NCBI GenBank assembly: GCA_014803435.1
Contig: JACYFD010000001.1
Location: 248,001-312,000 of the forward strand
Direction: 5' to 3'
Source of the DNA: Cellulosimicrobium terreum
GTDB lineage: Bacteria; Actinomycetota; Actinomycetes; Actinomycetales; Cellulomonadaceae
DNA: 64,000 nucleotides
A program made the translations under genes and the position numbers. Each line of letters opens with the position of its first letter. Within the stretch, counting starts at the first letter, position 1. The notes below the pieces were generated by a model. That model was not told the DNA's origin, ran no database searches, and was given only the letters and a program-made list of their open reading frames with translations. Positions 31,934 through 39,991 of the stretch are shown in pieces.

Positions 31934-33205
31934 TCACCGGGTGCCGCCGTCGGTGTCCTGAGCGCGCTCGAGCAGGTAGTCGCGCTCCACGGCGTTCTCG
32001 GTCAGCGCCGCGGCGGCGCGGAACGTCGCCGCAGCCTCGCCCGTGCGGCCGAGCTCGGACAGCAGGTGCGCGCGGACGGCGCGCTCCCGGAACCGGGTGA
32101 GCGGGTCGGCGCTCAGGCCGTGCGCGTGGTCGAGGCTGTCGAGCAGGGTCAGCCCGCGGGTCGGGCCGAACGCGCGCGCGACGGCGACGACCCGCGCGAG
32201 GCGGACCGGGCCGGTCGGCGTGAGCCGTTCGAGCCACAGGTAGAGGGCCGCGACCTGCGGCCAGTCGGTCGCGCCGTCGTCCGTCGCCGCGGCGTGCACG
32301 GCGGAGATCGCCGCCTGCACCTGGTACGGGCCGACCGCGCGCCGCGTCCACACGTCCTCGAGGACCGCGGTGCCCTCGTCGATCATCGACCGGTCCCAGA
32401 GGTTGCGGTCCTGGCCATCGAGCGGGACCAGCCGGTGCTCGACGTCGGTCCGGGCCGGCCGACGCGCCTCGGTGAGCAGCATGAGTGCGAGCAGCCCGGC
32501 GACCTCCCCGTCGCGCGGGCTGTGGTCGCGTGCGAGCCGGGCCAGGCGGATCGCCTCCTGGGCGAGGTCGACCCGGCCCAGCTCGGTGCCCGCGCTGGCC
32601 GTGTAGCCCTCGTTGAAGACGAGGTAGAGCACGCGCAGGACGGAGGTGAGCCGCGCGTCGCGGTCCTGCGCCGTCGGGGCGACGAACCGTGCGCCCGCCC
32701 GTGCGAGCTGCTGCTTCGCCCGGCTGATCCGCGTCCCCATCGTCGCCTCCGTGACCCCGTAGGCCCGCGCGATCTCGGCCGTCGTGAGACCGCCGACGGC
32801 CCGGAGCGTGAGGGCGACCTGCGACGTCGGGCTCAGGGCCGGGTGGCAGCACAGGAGGAGCACGGTGAGGCTGTCGTCGTCGTCGACCACCCGGGGCCGG
32901 CGGTCAGACTCCTGGACCGCGAGCTCCGTGCCACCCACCAGGCGTTCGCGGCGGTGTCGCGCGTGCTCGGCGCGCAGGAGGTCGACCATCCTGCGGTACC
33001 CCACACGGATCAGCCACGACCGGGGATCGGCCGGGACGCCGTCGACCGGCCACTGCGCGCTCGCCGCGAGGAGCGCCTCCTGGACCGCGTCCTCCGCGAC
33101 GTCGAACCGGCTGAAGCGGCGCGCGAGCGCGCCGAGCACCTGCGGCGCCTCGGTGCGCAGCAGGTCCTCGATCGTGCCGTCGGGCACGGCGTGCAGAGCG
33201 GGCAT
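31934..33205 (-). CDS. ECF42-type RNA polymerase sigma factor with TPR-like C-terminal domain
   Basis: A 423-residue sigma factor. Region 2 (residues 10-80: A-E-D-A-V-Q-E-A-L, then P-R-S-W-L-I-R-V-G-Y-R-R) and region 4 (about 110-165: T-T-A-E-I-A-R-A-Y-G-V-T-E-A-T-M-G-T-R-I-S-R-A-K) are followed by a roughly 250-residue helical TPR/DUF6596-type extension starting with L-Y-L-V-F-N-E-G-Y. This is the ECF42 architecture, in which the extension replaces a separate anti-sigma factor. The gene starts five bases after the DGPF-protein gene ends, the known genetic partner of ECF42. Family studies report a TGTCGA -35 motif for target promoters. Confidence 0.9.
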   Translation of the reverse strand: MPALHAVPDGTIEDLLRTEAPQVLGALARRFSRFDVAEDAVQEALLAASAQWPVDGVPADPRSWLIRVGYRRMVDLLRAEHARHRRERLVGGTELAVQESDRRPRVVDDDDSLTVLLLCCHPALSPTSQVALTLRAVGGLTTAEIARAYGVTEATMGTRISRAKQQLARAGARFVAPTAQDRDARLTSVLRVLYLVFNEGYTASAGTELGRVDLAQEAIRLARLARDHSPRDGEVAGLLALMLLTEARRPARTDVEHRLVPLDGQDRNLWDRSMIDEGTAVLEDVWTRRAVGPYQVQAAISAVHAAATDDGATDWPQVAALYLWLERLTPTGPVRLARVVAVARAFGPTRGLTLLDSLDHAHGLSADPLTRFRERAVRAHLLSELGRTGEAAATFRAAAALTENAVERDYLLERAQDTDGGTR

Positions 33206-33210
33206 CGGCC

Positions 33211-33582
33211 TCAGGCGGCGAACTCGTCGCCCATGATCGGCCGGATCTCGACCGGCTCGCCGAGAATCTCGACGATGCGGCTGACGATCTCGACGGCCCG
33301 CTCGTGGCTCGCGACGTCGATCACCGCGAAGCTGGCGAGGACCTCCTTGAGCTCGGCGAACGGGCCGTCGGTGGCGACGACGCCGGCGTCGGTCCGCCGC
33401 ACCGTCGTGCTCACGGCCGGGTGGCCGAGACCCTCGCTCGAGACGAACTCGCCGGTCGCCCGCAGCTCGGCCTCGAACCGCTGGTAGACGGCGAACGCCG
33501 CGAGCGCCTCCTCGGAGGGGACGTCCGCGGTCGCCGCGTCCCAGTCGGCGGTCGGCGTGTAGCCGAGGACCAGGTACTTCAT
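33211..33582 (-). CDS. DGPF/YCII-related partner of the ECF42 sigma factor
   Basis: A 123-residue YCII-superfamily protein. It begins M-K-Y-L-V-L-G-Y and carries the name-giving T-D-G-P-F-A-E-L-K-E at about residue 71, then G-F/A-S-F-A-V-I-D-V-A-S. Proteins of this group accompany ECF42 sigma factors in many actinobacteria; they are main targets of the sigma factor and their biochemical role is unknown. It is co-transcribed with the sigma gene. Starts and length are standard. Confidence 0.9.
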   Translation of the reverse strand: MKYLVLGYTPTADWDAATADVPSEEALAAFAVYQRFEAELRATGEFVSSEGLGHPAVSTTVRRTDAGVVATDGPFAELKEVLASFAVIDVASHERAVEIVSRIVEILGEPVEIRPIMGDEFAA

Positions 33583-33647
33583 CGTCGTTCTCCCTCGTTT
33601 CGTGGGGGTGCATGGGGTGCGTGGGGTGCGAGGACGGCCCGGCGGTC

Positions 33648-34337
33648 TCAGTCCTTCGAGGGTGTCAGACGGCGGTGCAGCCGCACCGCGACGACCGTTG
33701 TCCACGTGAACGCGACAAGTCCCGTCGCGGCGACCTGCACACTCGCGTGATCCGGTGAGACCGGCAGCAGCAGCACCAGTGCCACCGCGCCGTGACCGAC
33801 GGCCGCCAGGGTACGACGCTCACGGATCGCGCGGACCGTGAGCACGGCGCAGGCGATCGCGATCCCCGTGAACGCGAGCACCGCGGCGACCGAGTGCGCG
33901 ACGCCGTGCCACGACATCGCAGCGGCCGGGCCGTCGGGCGTGCCCACGGGGAAGCCGTGCTCGGGGTCCATGACGAACACGCCCGCGAGGACGAACCCGA
34001 GTCCGGAGAGCGCGAGGAGGACGGGGACGGCGCGGCGCCCGACGCCGTCGGGCACGAGCCGGCGGTGGGCGACCGCCAGGGCGAGGATCCCCAGGCCGGT
34101 GAGGACGAACGTCGTGATCTGGATCCAGCCCAGGCTGCCGGTGGAGAGCTGGCTGAGGGGGTGGACGCGCAGGTCGAAGCCGTCGCGCGTGAGCATCTGC
34201 ACGGCTGCGGACGCGTAGAAGAACGGGCCGGTCGCCGCCGCCGCGGCGAGCAGGAGGCGGGTGGACCGGCGCGTCGGTCGGGACGGTGCCGTACGGGTGT
34301 GCGGCGTGCCGGACTGCGTGGACGGCTGTGCGCTCAT
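33648..34337 (-). CDS. DUF998-family integral membrane protein
   Basis: 229 residues with six predicted membrane helices. It has the DUF998 pattern H-P-L-S-Q-L-S-T-G near the end of the first loop and, in a later loop, M-D-P-E-H-G-F-P-V-G and S-W-H-G-V-A-H-S-V-A. A hydrophilic, Thr/Ser/Pro/Arg-rich N-terminus (about 27 residues) precedes TM1. Function is unknown. It lies 65 bases upstream of the DGPF-sigma pair on the same strand and may be the first gene of that operon, with the CRP palindrome and TGTCGA motif in its promoter. Confidence 0.85.
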   Translation of the reverse strand: MSAQPSTQSGTPHTRTAPSRPTRRSTRLLLAAAAATGPFFYASAAVQMLTRDGFDLRVHPLSQLSTGSLGWIQITTFVLTGLGILALAVAHRRLVPDGVGRRAVPVLLALSGLGFVLAGVFVMDPEHGFPVGTPDGPAAAMSWHGVAHSVAAVLAFTGIAIACAVLTVRAIRERRTLAAVGHGAVALVLLLPVSPDHASVQVAATGLVAFTWTTVVAVRLHRRLTPSKD

Positions 34338-34395
34338 GGGGTGCTCCTGGTCCTGGTCGGTGTCGCGCCCTCTCTGGGCCTGACACCGCTACCTC

Positions 34396-34419
34396 GTCGG
34401 ACCTGTCGGCATCTCGACA
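34396..34419 (-). promoter_or_regulatory. Candidate ECF42-type promoter before the DUF998 gene
   Basis: On the minus strand TGTCGA (34419-34414) is followed after 14 bases by CGAC (34399-34396), resembling the reported ECF42 pattern of a TGTCGA -35 and a CG-rich -10. It sits about 60 bases before the DUF998 start, ahead of the DGPF and sigma genes. The -35 lies within an inverted repeat (CCTGTCG 34402-34408, CGACAGG 34415-34421). Confidence 0.4.
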
Positions 34420-34428
34420 GGCATCGGG

Positions 34429-34444
34429 TGTGATCTAGGTCACA
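34429..34444. promoter_or_regulatory. Perfect CRP/GlxR-type palindrome
   Basis: TGTGATCTAGGTCACA is an exact TGTGA-N6-TCACA site, extended to GGTGTGA/TCACACC at 34427-34446. It lies between the divergent DUF998 and DUF1579-type genes and is about 100 bases from each start. It suggests cAMP-linked control of one or both. Confidence 0.75.
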
Positions 34445-34545
34445 CCGCTCCGGTGCCTGGTCGATGTCGAGAACCCGACGCCCGCCCCGAGGTGACGGTG
34501 AGCGCCCCGACCGGGGCGACGCCGCACGACGAGGGAGACGGAACC

Positions 34546-34977
34546 ATGACCGAGACCACCGAGACCATCAGCGCAGAGCTCTCCGCCCTCGACCGCCTCG
34601 TCGGCACGTGGGCCGTCACGGGCGGCGCCGAGGGCGTCGTCACCTACGAGTGGATGCCTGGAGGCTGGTTCCTGCTCCAGCACGTGCACCTCGTCCAGGA
34701 CGGCCACGAGATCGACGGCCTCGAGGTGATCGGCGCCCTCCGCCCGTTCGGCGAACCGGCCGGCGAGGACGTCGTGTCGAGGTTCTACGGCTCGGCGGGC
34801 GAGACGTTCGACTACGTCTACGAGCTCGTCGGGGACACCCTGACCATCTGGGGCGGCGCCAAGGGCAGCCCCGCGTACTTCCGGGGAACCCTCGACACCG
34901 CGGGCGACTCGCTCGTCGGCGAGTGGGTCTACCCCGGGGGCGGCGGCTACGCGTCCACCATGACGCGCACCGCCTGA
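34546..34977 (+). CDS. DUF1579-like lipocalin-fold protein
   Basis: 143 residues. The opening A-L-D-R-L-V-G-T-W-A-V-T-G and the later Y-E-W-M-P-G-G-W-F-L-L-Q-H-V match small beta-barrel proteins of the DUF1579/lipocalin-like type. R-F-Y-G-S-A-G-E-T-F-D-Y-V-Y and L-T-I-W-G-G fit successive strands. The start was placed at the ATG after GAGGGAGACGGAACC. Such genes are frequent members of ECF42/DGPF neighbourhoods. No ligand known. It is divergent from DUF998 and shares the CRP site. Confidence 0.75.
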   Translation: MTETTETISAELSALDRLVGTWAVTGGAEGVVTYEWMPGGWFLLQHVHLVQDGHEIDGLEVIGALRPFGEPAGEDVVSRFYGSAGETFDYVYELVGDTLTIWGGAKGSPAYFRGTLDTAGDSLVGEWVYPGGGGYASTMTRTA

Positions 34978-35067
34978 GCCGCCGTCCGGGTTGCGGGCAT
35001 CCGCGGCTCCGCCGACCCTGGGGCCTGGTCCGGAGGTGGGCCGCCCGACCGGCGCTCGGAGGATCCC

Positions 35068-36162
35068 ATGACCGCGCTCGCGCACACCGACCCGCACCCC
35101 CTCGGGCCCCGCCCCCTGGCAGCACCGGGCGAGGCCCCGGACGGCTCGCCCGACGTCGTCCTCGGTCCGGAGGAGCTCGCGGCCGTGCGCGCCCTCGGGA
35201 CCGACGTCCGCGCAACGCTGGCGTGGGTGGCCGAGGTCGCGGCGCGGTTCCCCCTGCCGGGCGACGGGCGGACGGCGGGGCTGTGGGCGGCGCTCGCGAC
35301 CGTCGCGGCGGTCGATGTCGGCGTGGCCCGCGCGCTGGAGCCGCACCTCGACGCGCTCGCGATCCTCGCGCAGGTCCCTGGCCCGGTCGCGCTCGACGCC
35401 GTCGGCGTCGACGGGGGCAGCACCTGGGGGGTCTTCGCCGCCGAGGGGCCGGGTGCGCGCCTCGAGGCGACGGCGGCCGACGGCGCGTGGTCCCTCACCG
35501 GCACCAAGCCCTGGTGCTCGCTCGCCGCGGACCTCAGCCACGCGCTCGTCACGGCCTGGACCGACGACGGCCGGCGCCTCTTCGCCGTGGACCTGCGCGC
35601 GCCGTCGGCCGAGCCCGCGGACGGCCCGTGGGTCGCGCGCGGGCTCGCGCAGGTCGTCAGCGCGTCCGTCCGGTTCGACACCGCACCGGCGGTCCCCGTG
35701 GGCGACGCGGGCTGGTACCTCGGACGACCGGGGTTCGCGTGGGGCGGGATCGGGGTCGCGGCGTGCTGGTGGGGCGGCGCCGTCGGGCTCGCGCGCACGC
35801 TGTGGGACGCGCTCGGCCGCCGCGAGCCCGACCAGCTCGCGCTCGCTCACCTCGGGGCGACCGACGTGGCGCTCGGCGCCGCGCGGGCCGCTCTCGCCGA
35901 GGCCGCCACGGCGGTCGACGACGGCCTCGACGGCCGGGACGCCGCGCTCGTCGCACGCCGGGTCCGGGCCGTCGTCGTCGACGCCGTCGAGGAGGTCCAG
36001 CGCCGGTGCGCGCACGCGCTGGGCCCCGGGCCGCTCACGACCGACGAGGAGTTCGCCCGCCGCGTCGCCGACCTCGGCCTGTACGTCCGCCAGCACCACG
36101 CCGAGCGCGACCAGGCAGCGCTCGGACGCGACCTGCTCGCGGCGGGGGATCGGCCGTGGTGA
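35068..36162 (+). CDS. Acyl-CoA-dehydrogenase-like flavoprotein
   Basis: A 364-residue protein with the ACAD plan: an N-terminal helical part with T-A-G-L-W-A-A-L-A-T-V, a middle beta-domain with W-S-L-T-G-T-K-P-W-C-S-L-A (the canonical L-x-G-x-K substrate/FAD region) and a C-terminal helical bundle. The catalytic Glu region is weakly conserved. It is shorter and more divergent than true beta-oxidation enzymes, and its natural substrate is unknown. GGAGG precedes the ATG. Its stop overlaps the next gene (GTGA), making it first of a three-gene operon with a deacetylase-methyltransferase fusion and a glycosyltransferase. Confidence 0.82.
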   Translation: MTALAHTDPHPLGPRPLAAPGEAPDGSPDVVLGPEELAAVRALGTDVRATLAWVAEVAARFPLPGDGRTAGLWAALATVAAVDVGVARALEPHLDALAILAQVPGPVALDAVGVDGGSTWGVFAAEGPGARLEATAADGAWSLTGTKPWCSLAADLSHALVTAWTDDGRRLFAVDLRAPSAEPADGPWVARGLAQVVSASVRFDTAPAVPVGDAGWYLGRPGFAWGGIGVAACWWGGAVGLARTLWDALGRREPDQLALAHLGATDVALGAARAALAEAATAVDDGLDGRDAALVARRVRAVVVDAVEEVQRRCAHALGPGPLTTDEEFARRVADLGLYVRQHHAERDQAALGRDLLAAGDRPW

Positions 36163-37598
36163 GCTTCGACCACCGCGAGCCCGGGACGCCCGAGGACGCC
36201 TGGGTGGACGCGGGCATTCTCGACCGGCCGCGAGAACTCGACCTCGCCGACGTCGCGGCACTCGTCGTGCTGGCCGCGCACCCCGACGACGAGTCCCTCG
36301 GTGCGGGCGGGCTGGTGCACCGGCTCGCGGCGCGCGGGGTGCCCGTGACCCTCGTCGTCGCGACCGACGGCGAGGGCTCCCACCCGGGCTCCGCGACGCT
36401 GCCGCGCGAGCTGAGGGACAGACGTCGCCGCGAGGTCCTCGACGCGGTCGACGCGCTCGCCGACGGCGCGCGCGTCCTGCTGCTCGGCCTCCCGGACGGC
36501 GGCCTGCGCGAGCACCGCGAGACGCTGCGCACCGCCGTCGCGGCCGCGGTGGACCTCTCTCGCGCCACCGACCCCCGGGCTGGCGACGCCGTCGGGCGCA
36601 CGCTCCTGTGCGCGCCGTGGCGCGGCGACGGGCACCGCGACCACCGCGTCGCCGGGGAGGTCGCGGCGGACGTCGCGGCCGACTCCGCGAGCACGCACGA
36701 CGTCCGGCTCGTGGAGTACCCCGTCTGGCTGTGGCACTGGGGCGACCCGGCAGGGTCCGACGTGCCGTGGGACGCGCTGCGCGGCCTGCGCCTCACCGAC
36801 GAGGAGGTCGCCGCGAAGGCGAAGGCCGTGGCCGCCCACGCCTCGCAGGTCGGGCCGCTGTCCGCCCGGCCCGGCGACGAGGCGGTCGTCGGGCCCGAGA
36901 TGCTGCGCCACGCGGCCCGCCCCGTCGAGGTGCTGGTCGAGGCGCGCGACGACGGCCGGGTCAAGCCCGGTCACGCGAGCCCCGACCGGGCCGACCCGGA
37001 GCGCTCGCTCGCGCGGGACTTCTTCGACCGCTTCTACACGGGGCGCGCCGACCCGTGGGGGTTCGAGTCCCGCTGGTACGAGGAGCGCAAGCGCGCGCTC
37101 CTCCTCGCGTCGCTGCCGCGCCCCCGGTTCCGTTCCGCGCTCGAGGTCGGGTGCTCGACCGGCGTCCTCACGGCAGCGATCGCGTCGCGCGCCGACCGCG
37201 TCGTGGGCGTCGACGTCGCGGATGCGCCCCTGGCGGCCGCGCACAGGCGGCTCGGCCCCGACGTCGAGCTGCTCCGGCTCGACACGCCCGAGGCATGGCC
37301 CGAGGGCACGTTCGACCTCGTCGTCCTCTCCGAGGTCCTCTACTACTACGGGCACGACGACCTCGACCGCACCCTCGACCGCGCGACCGGGTCGCTCGCC
37401 GACGACGGCGTGCTCGTCGCGTGCCACTGGCGCCACGACGTCCCCGAGTACCCCCTCGGCGGCGACGAGGTGCAGGCGCGCGTCGTCGCACGGCCCGAGC
37501 TGGACGTCGTCGCGCACCACGCGGAAGAAGACTTCCTCCTCGACGTGCTCGCCCGCCGCCCCGCACGGTCGGTTGCGCGCGAGACGGGGCTGGTATGA
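36159..37598 (+). CDS. Fusion of PIG-L/LmbE deacetylase and class I SAM methyltransferase (NodS-like)
   Basis: 479 residues in two domains. Residues 1-265 form a PIG-L (LmbE/MshB-type) zinc deacetylase: A-A-H41-P-D-D44-E-S for the metal and base, and H-R-D-H-R for the third ligand. Residues about 280-479 form a methyltransferase: F-Y-x-x-x-x-D-P-W-G-F-E-S-R-W-Y-E, the SAM loop A-L-E-V-G-C-S-T-G, then V-L-S-E-V-L-Y-Y-Y. The second half resembles NodS/SAM N-methyltransferases. Together they suggest deacetylation of an N-acetyl-sugar followed by N-methylation. GTG 36159 overlaps the upstream stop; GTG 36156 is equally possible. Confidence 0.88.
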   Translation: MSFDHREPGTPEDAWVDAGILDRPRELDLADVAALVVLAAHPDDESLGAGGLVHRLAARGVPVTLVVATDGEGSHPGSATLPRELRDRRRREVLDAVDALADGARVLLLGLPDGGLREHRETLRTAVAAAVDLSRATDPRAGDAVGRTLLCAPWRGDGHRDHRVAGEVAADVAADSASTHDVRLVEYPVWLWHWGDPAGSDVPWDALRGLRLTDEEVAAKAKAVAAHASQVGPLSARPGDEAVVGPEMLRHAARPVEVLVEARDDGRVKPGHASPDRADPERSLARDFFDRFYTGRADPWGFESRWYEERKRALLLASLPRPRFRSALEVGCSTGVLTAAIASRADRVVGVDVADAPLAAAHRRLGPDVELLRLDTPEAWPEGTFDLVVLSEVLYYYGHDDLDRTLDRATGSLADDGVLVACHWRHDVPEYPLGGDEVQARVVARPELDVVAHHAEEDFLLDVLARRPARSVARETGLV

Positions 37599-38305
37599 CG
37601 GTCGAGGCCGTCGCGGTGGTGGTGCCCGCGCACGACGAGGACGAGCTGCTGCCCGCCTGCCTCGCCTCCGTGGAGCGGGCCGTGCGGGCCCTGCACGACG
37701 CGCGCCCCGACCTGCTCGTGGCCACCCTCGTCGTCCTCGACGGGTGCACCGACGCGAGCGCCGACGTCGTGCGCGCCGCGGCCGTGCCCGCACTGAGCAC
37801 CGACCACGTGGGCGTGGGCGGGGCCCGGCGCGCAGGCGTCGAGGCCGTCCTCGACCTCCTGCCCGAGACCCCGGCGGACCGGACCTGGCTCGCGTGCACT
37901 GACGCCGACTCGGTCGTCCCCGACCACTGGCTCACCCACCACGTCCGCCTCGCGGACGACGGCGCGGACGTCGTCGTCGGCACGGTCCGGCCCCGGCTCG
38001 ACGAGCTCTCGCCCGACCGCGCGGCGGCCTGGCGCTCGCGGCACGTCCCCGGCCAGGCCAACGGGCACGTGCACGGCGCGAACCTCGGCGTCCGCCGGTC
38101 GACCTACGACGCGGCGGGCGGCTTCGCGACCGTCGCCGAGCACGAGGACGTCGGGCTCGTGCACGCCGCGCGGCTGGCGGGCGCCCGGGTCGTCGCCGAC
38201 GCGCAGGCCGAGGTGCTTACGTCCGCGCGCCTCGTGGGGCGGACGCCCGGCGGCTACGCGCGGCACCTGAGGGAGGACCTCGTGCCCCTCGACCGCTCCG
38301 CGTAG
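37595..38305 (+). CDS. Family 2 glycosyltransferase
   Basis: 236 residues with a GT-A fold: V-V-V-P-A-H-D-E-D-E-L-L-P-A-C-L at the N-terminus, T-L-V-V-L-D-G-C-T-D-A-S-A-D, the nucleotide-sugar/metal motif C-T-D-A-D-S-V and a late G-A-N-L-G-V-R-R-S-T-Y-D-A-A-G-G-F. E-H-E-D-V-G-L fits the catalytic E-D region. No membrane segment is predicted, so it acts at the cytosolic face. ATGA overlap with the deacetylase-methyltransferase indicates tight coupling, and the three proteins likely build or tailor one glycoside. The acceptor is unknown. Confidence 0.87.
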   Translation: MTVEAVAVVVPAHDEDELLPACLASVERAVRALHDARPDLLVATLVVLDGCTDASADVVRAAAVPALSTDHVGVGGARRAGVEAVLDLLPETPADRTWLACTDADSVVPDHWLTHHVRLADDGADVVVGTVRPRLDELSPDRAAAWRSRHVPGQANGHVHGANLGVRRSTYDAAGGFATVAEHEDVGLVHAARLAGARVVADAQAEVLTSARLVGRTPGGYARHLREDLVPLDRSA

Positions 38306-38424
38306 CCGGGCGTCCGCCTGGCTGGTGTGCGGGTCGCACCCGCCGCATGGTGGAGAGAAAGACGGTTCTGAGGTGGCTGACGACGTCTGACGGGCCGCAG
38401 GACTCCGACGACGGGAACGCTGCC

Positions 38425-39495
38425 ATGACCCTCATCTCGAACCCGGCCCCGCGGCCTGCTGCTCGCACGGTGCGCGACTACTCGGTCCTCGCGAAGCTCG
38501 TCCGCGAGTCCGGGCTCCTGCGCCGCCGGTACACCTACTACTGGTCGCGGATGATCCTCACCGTCGCGGCGTTCGCCGGGGTCTGGGTGGCGGTCGTCCT
38601 GGTGGGCGACTCGTGGTGGCAGCTCGTGCTCGCCGCGGCGCTCGCCGTCGTCCTCGCGCAGCTCGCGTTCCTCGGGCACGACAGCTCCCACCGGCAGATC
38701 TTCCGCTCCCGGGCGTGGAACGACTGGACCGCGCGGGTGCTGGCGAACGGGTTCGTCGGGCTGAGCCACGCGTGGTGGACCGCGAAGCACGACGCGCACC
38801 ACGCCGCGCCCAACCAGGAGGGCCACGACCCCGACATCAAGCCCGGGGTCGTCGCGTTCACGCCGGCCGTCATGGCGAGCCGACGCGGCTGGCGCGGGTG
38901 GCTCGCCCGCAAGCAGGGCTGGTTCTTCTTCCCGCTCCTCACGCTCGAAGGGCTCAACCTGCACGTCGCGAGCGTGCGGGCGGTCCTGCGCCGCGGCCAC
39001 CTGCCGCACCGCGGGGTCGAGGTCCCCGTCCTGCTCACGCGGCTCGCGGTCTACCTCGCGGCGCTGTTCCTGCTCCTGCCGCCCGCGATCGCCGGGGCGT
39101 TCCTCGGCGTGCAGCTCGCCCTGTTCGGCGTCCTGCTGGGTGGGGCGTTCGCCCCCAACCACAAGGGCATGCCGATCGTCCCCGCCGACGCCGACGTCGA
39201 CTTCCTGCGCCGGCAGGTGCTCATGTCACGCAACATCCGGGGCAACGCGTTCGTCGACCTGCTCATGGGCGGGCTGAACCGCCAGGTCGAGCACCACCTC
39301 TTCCCGAGCATGCCGCGCCCCAACCTCCGGCGCGTCCAGCCCCTGGTCCGCGAGCACTGCGAACGGCTCGGCGTCGCGTACACCGAGGTCGGGTTCTTCG
39401 CGTCGTACCGGATCGTCGTGGGCTACCTCAACGACGTCCCCGGCCGCGCGCGCGACCCGTTCGCCTGCCCGCTGGCGGCTAGCCTCGGACGATAG
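38425..39495 (+). CDS. Membrane fatty-acid desaturase
   Basis: 356 residues from the ATG at 38425 (an upstream ATG at 38347 would add 26 residues without family features). The three histidine boxes are present: H-D-S-S-H (after L-G), H-D-A-H-H and Q-V-E-H-H-L-F, separated by two pairs of membrane helices. This is the front-end/acyl-lipid type that inserts a cis double bond using ferredoxin or cytochrome electrons. Its stop lies 17 bases inside the 3' end of the converging helical gene. It is beside, but not clearly in, the acyl-CoA-dehydrogenase/glycosyltransferase operon. Confidence 0.9.
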   Translation: MTLISNPAPRPAARTVRDYSVLAKLVRESGLLRRRYTYYWSRMILTVAAFAGVWVAVVLVGDSWWQLVLAAALAVVLAQLAFLGHDSSHRQIFRSRAWNDWTARVLANGFVGLSHAWWTAKHDAHHAAPNQEGHDPDIKPGVVAFTPAVMASRRGWRGWLARKQGWFFFPLLTLEGLNLHVASVRAVLRRGHLPHRGVEVPVLLTRLAVYLAALFLLLPPAIAGAFLGVQLALFGVLLGGAFAPNHKGMPIVPADADVDFLRRQVLMSRNIRGNAFVDLLMGGLNRQVEHHLFPSMPRPNLRRVQPLVREHCERLGVAYTEVGFFASYRIVVGYLNDVPGRARDPFACPLAASLGR

Positions 39496-39991
39496 GGCGC
39501 GTGAGCGCGGCAGGCCGCAGGCGCTCGAGCAGGTCTGTGAGGTCGTCCACCTGTCGTCGCGCCTGCTCCTCGAGCTCGGCGGCGCGCGACCGGTCCACGA
39601 CGACGTCCTCGGGGAGCTGCTGGAGGGTCCGCCAGCCGCTCTGCTTGCCGGTCACCGCGCCGCGCAGGAGCTCGACCTCGAGCAGCGCCGACAGGGGCGA
39701 CTGCCGCACGACGCGCCCGTTCGGCTTGAGCCGCCCGACCCGCTCGGCCGCCGCCGCGAGCAGCACCTTGTACCGGCTCACGTGGAAGCCGAGGGCCTTC
39801 GTCGTGGCGACGAGGAACTCGCGCTCCTCGTCGAGCTCGTCGACCATCGGGCCGACGACGTCGCCCACCGGCGTGCCCTCGTACGCCCGGGCCATGCGCC
39901 GGACGCGGTTCAGCCCGACGGTCGCGCCCGCGACGTGGTCGTCGAGGTAGGTCGCGATGAGGTCGCGGTCCGTCTGCCGCGTCGACGTCAT
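39479..39991 (-). CDS. Uncharacterised all-helical protein
   Basis: 170 residues, rich in Glu, Arg and Leu, with about four amphipathic helices (V-R-R-M-A-R-A-Y, D-E-L-D-E-E-R-E-F-L, A-E-L-E-E-Q-A-R-R-Q-V-D-D-L). The size and helix plan fit a ferritin-like or DUF892-type bundle, but metal-ligand E-x-x-H pairs are not evident, so no family is claimed. The ATG overlaps nothing upstream; its stop is inside the convergent desaturase. It is followed by the alcohol dehydrogenase gene with a four-base overlap (ATGA), so the two genes form an operon of which this is the downstream member. Confidence 0.6.
   Translation of the reverse strand: MTSTRQTDRDLIATYLDDHVAGATVGLNRVRRMARAYEGTPVGDVVGPMVDELDEEREFLVATTKALGFHVSRYKVLLAAAAERVGRLKPNGRVVRQSPLSALLEVELLRGAVTGKQSGWRTLQQLPEDVVVDRSRAAELEEQARRQVDDLTDLLERLRPAALTRPIVRG

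Noticed and set aside
38313-38345. GGTGTGCGGGTCGCACC near the desaturase as a CRP site
   Set aside because: Half-sites GTGTG and GCACC deviate from TGTGA/TCACA at several positions; too weak to report.
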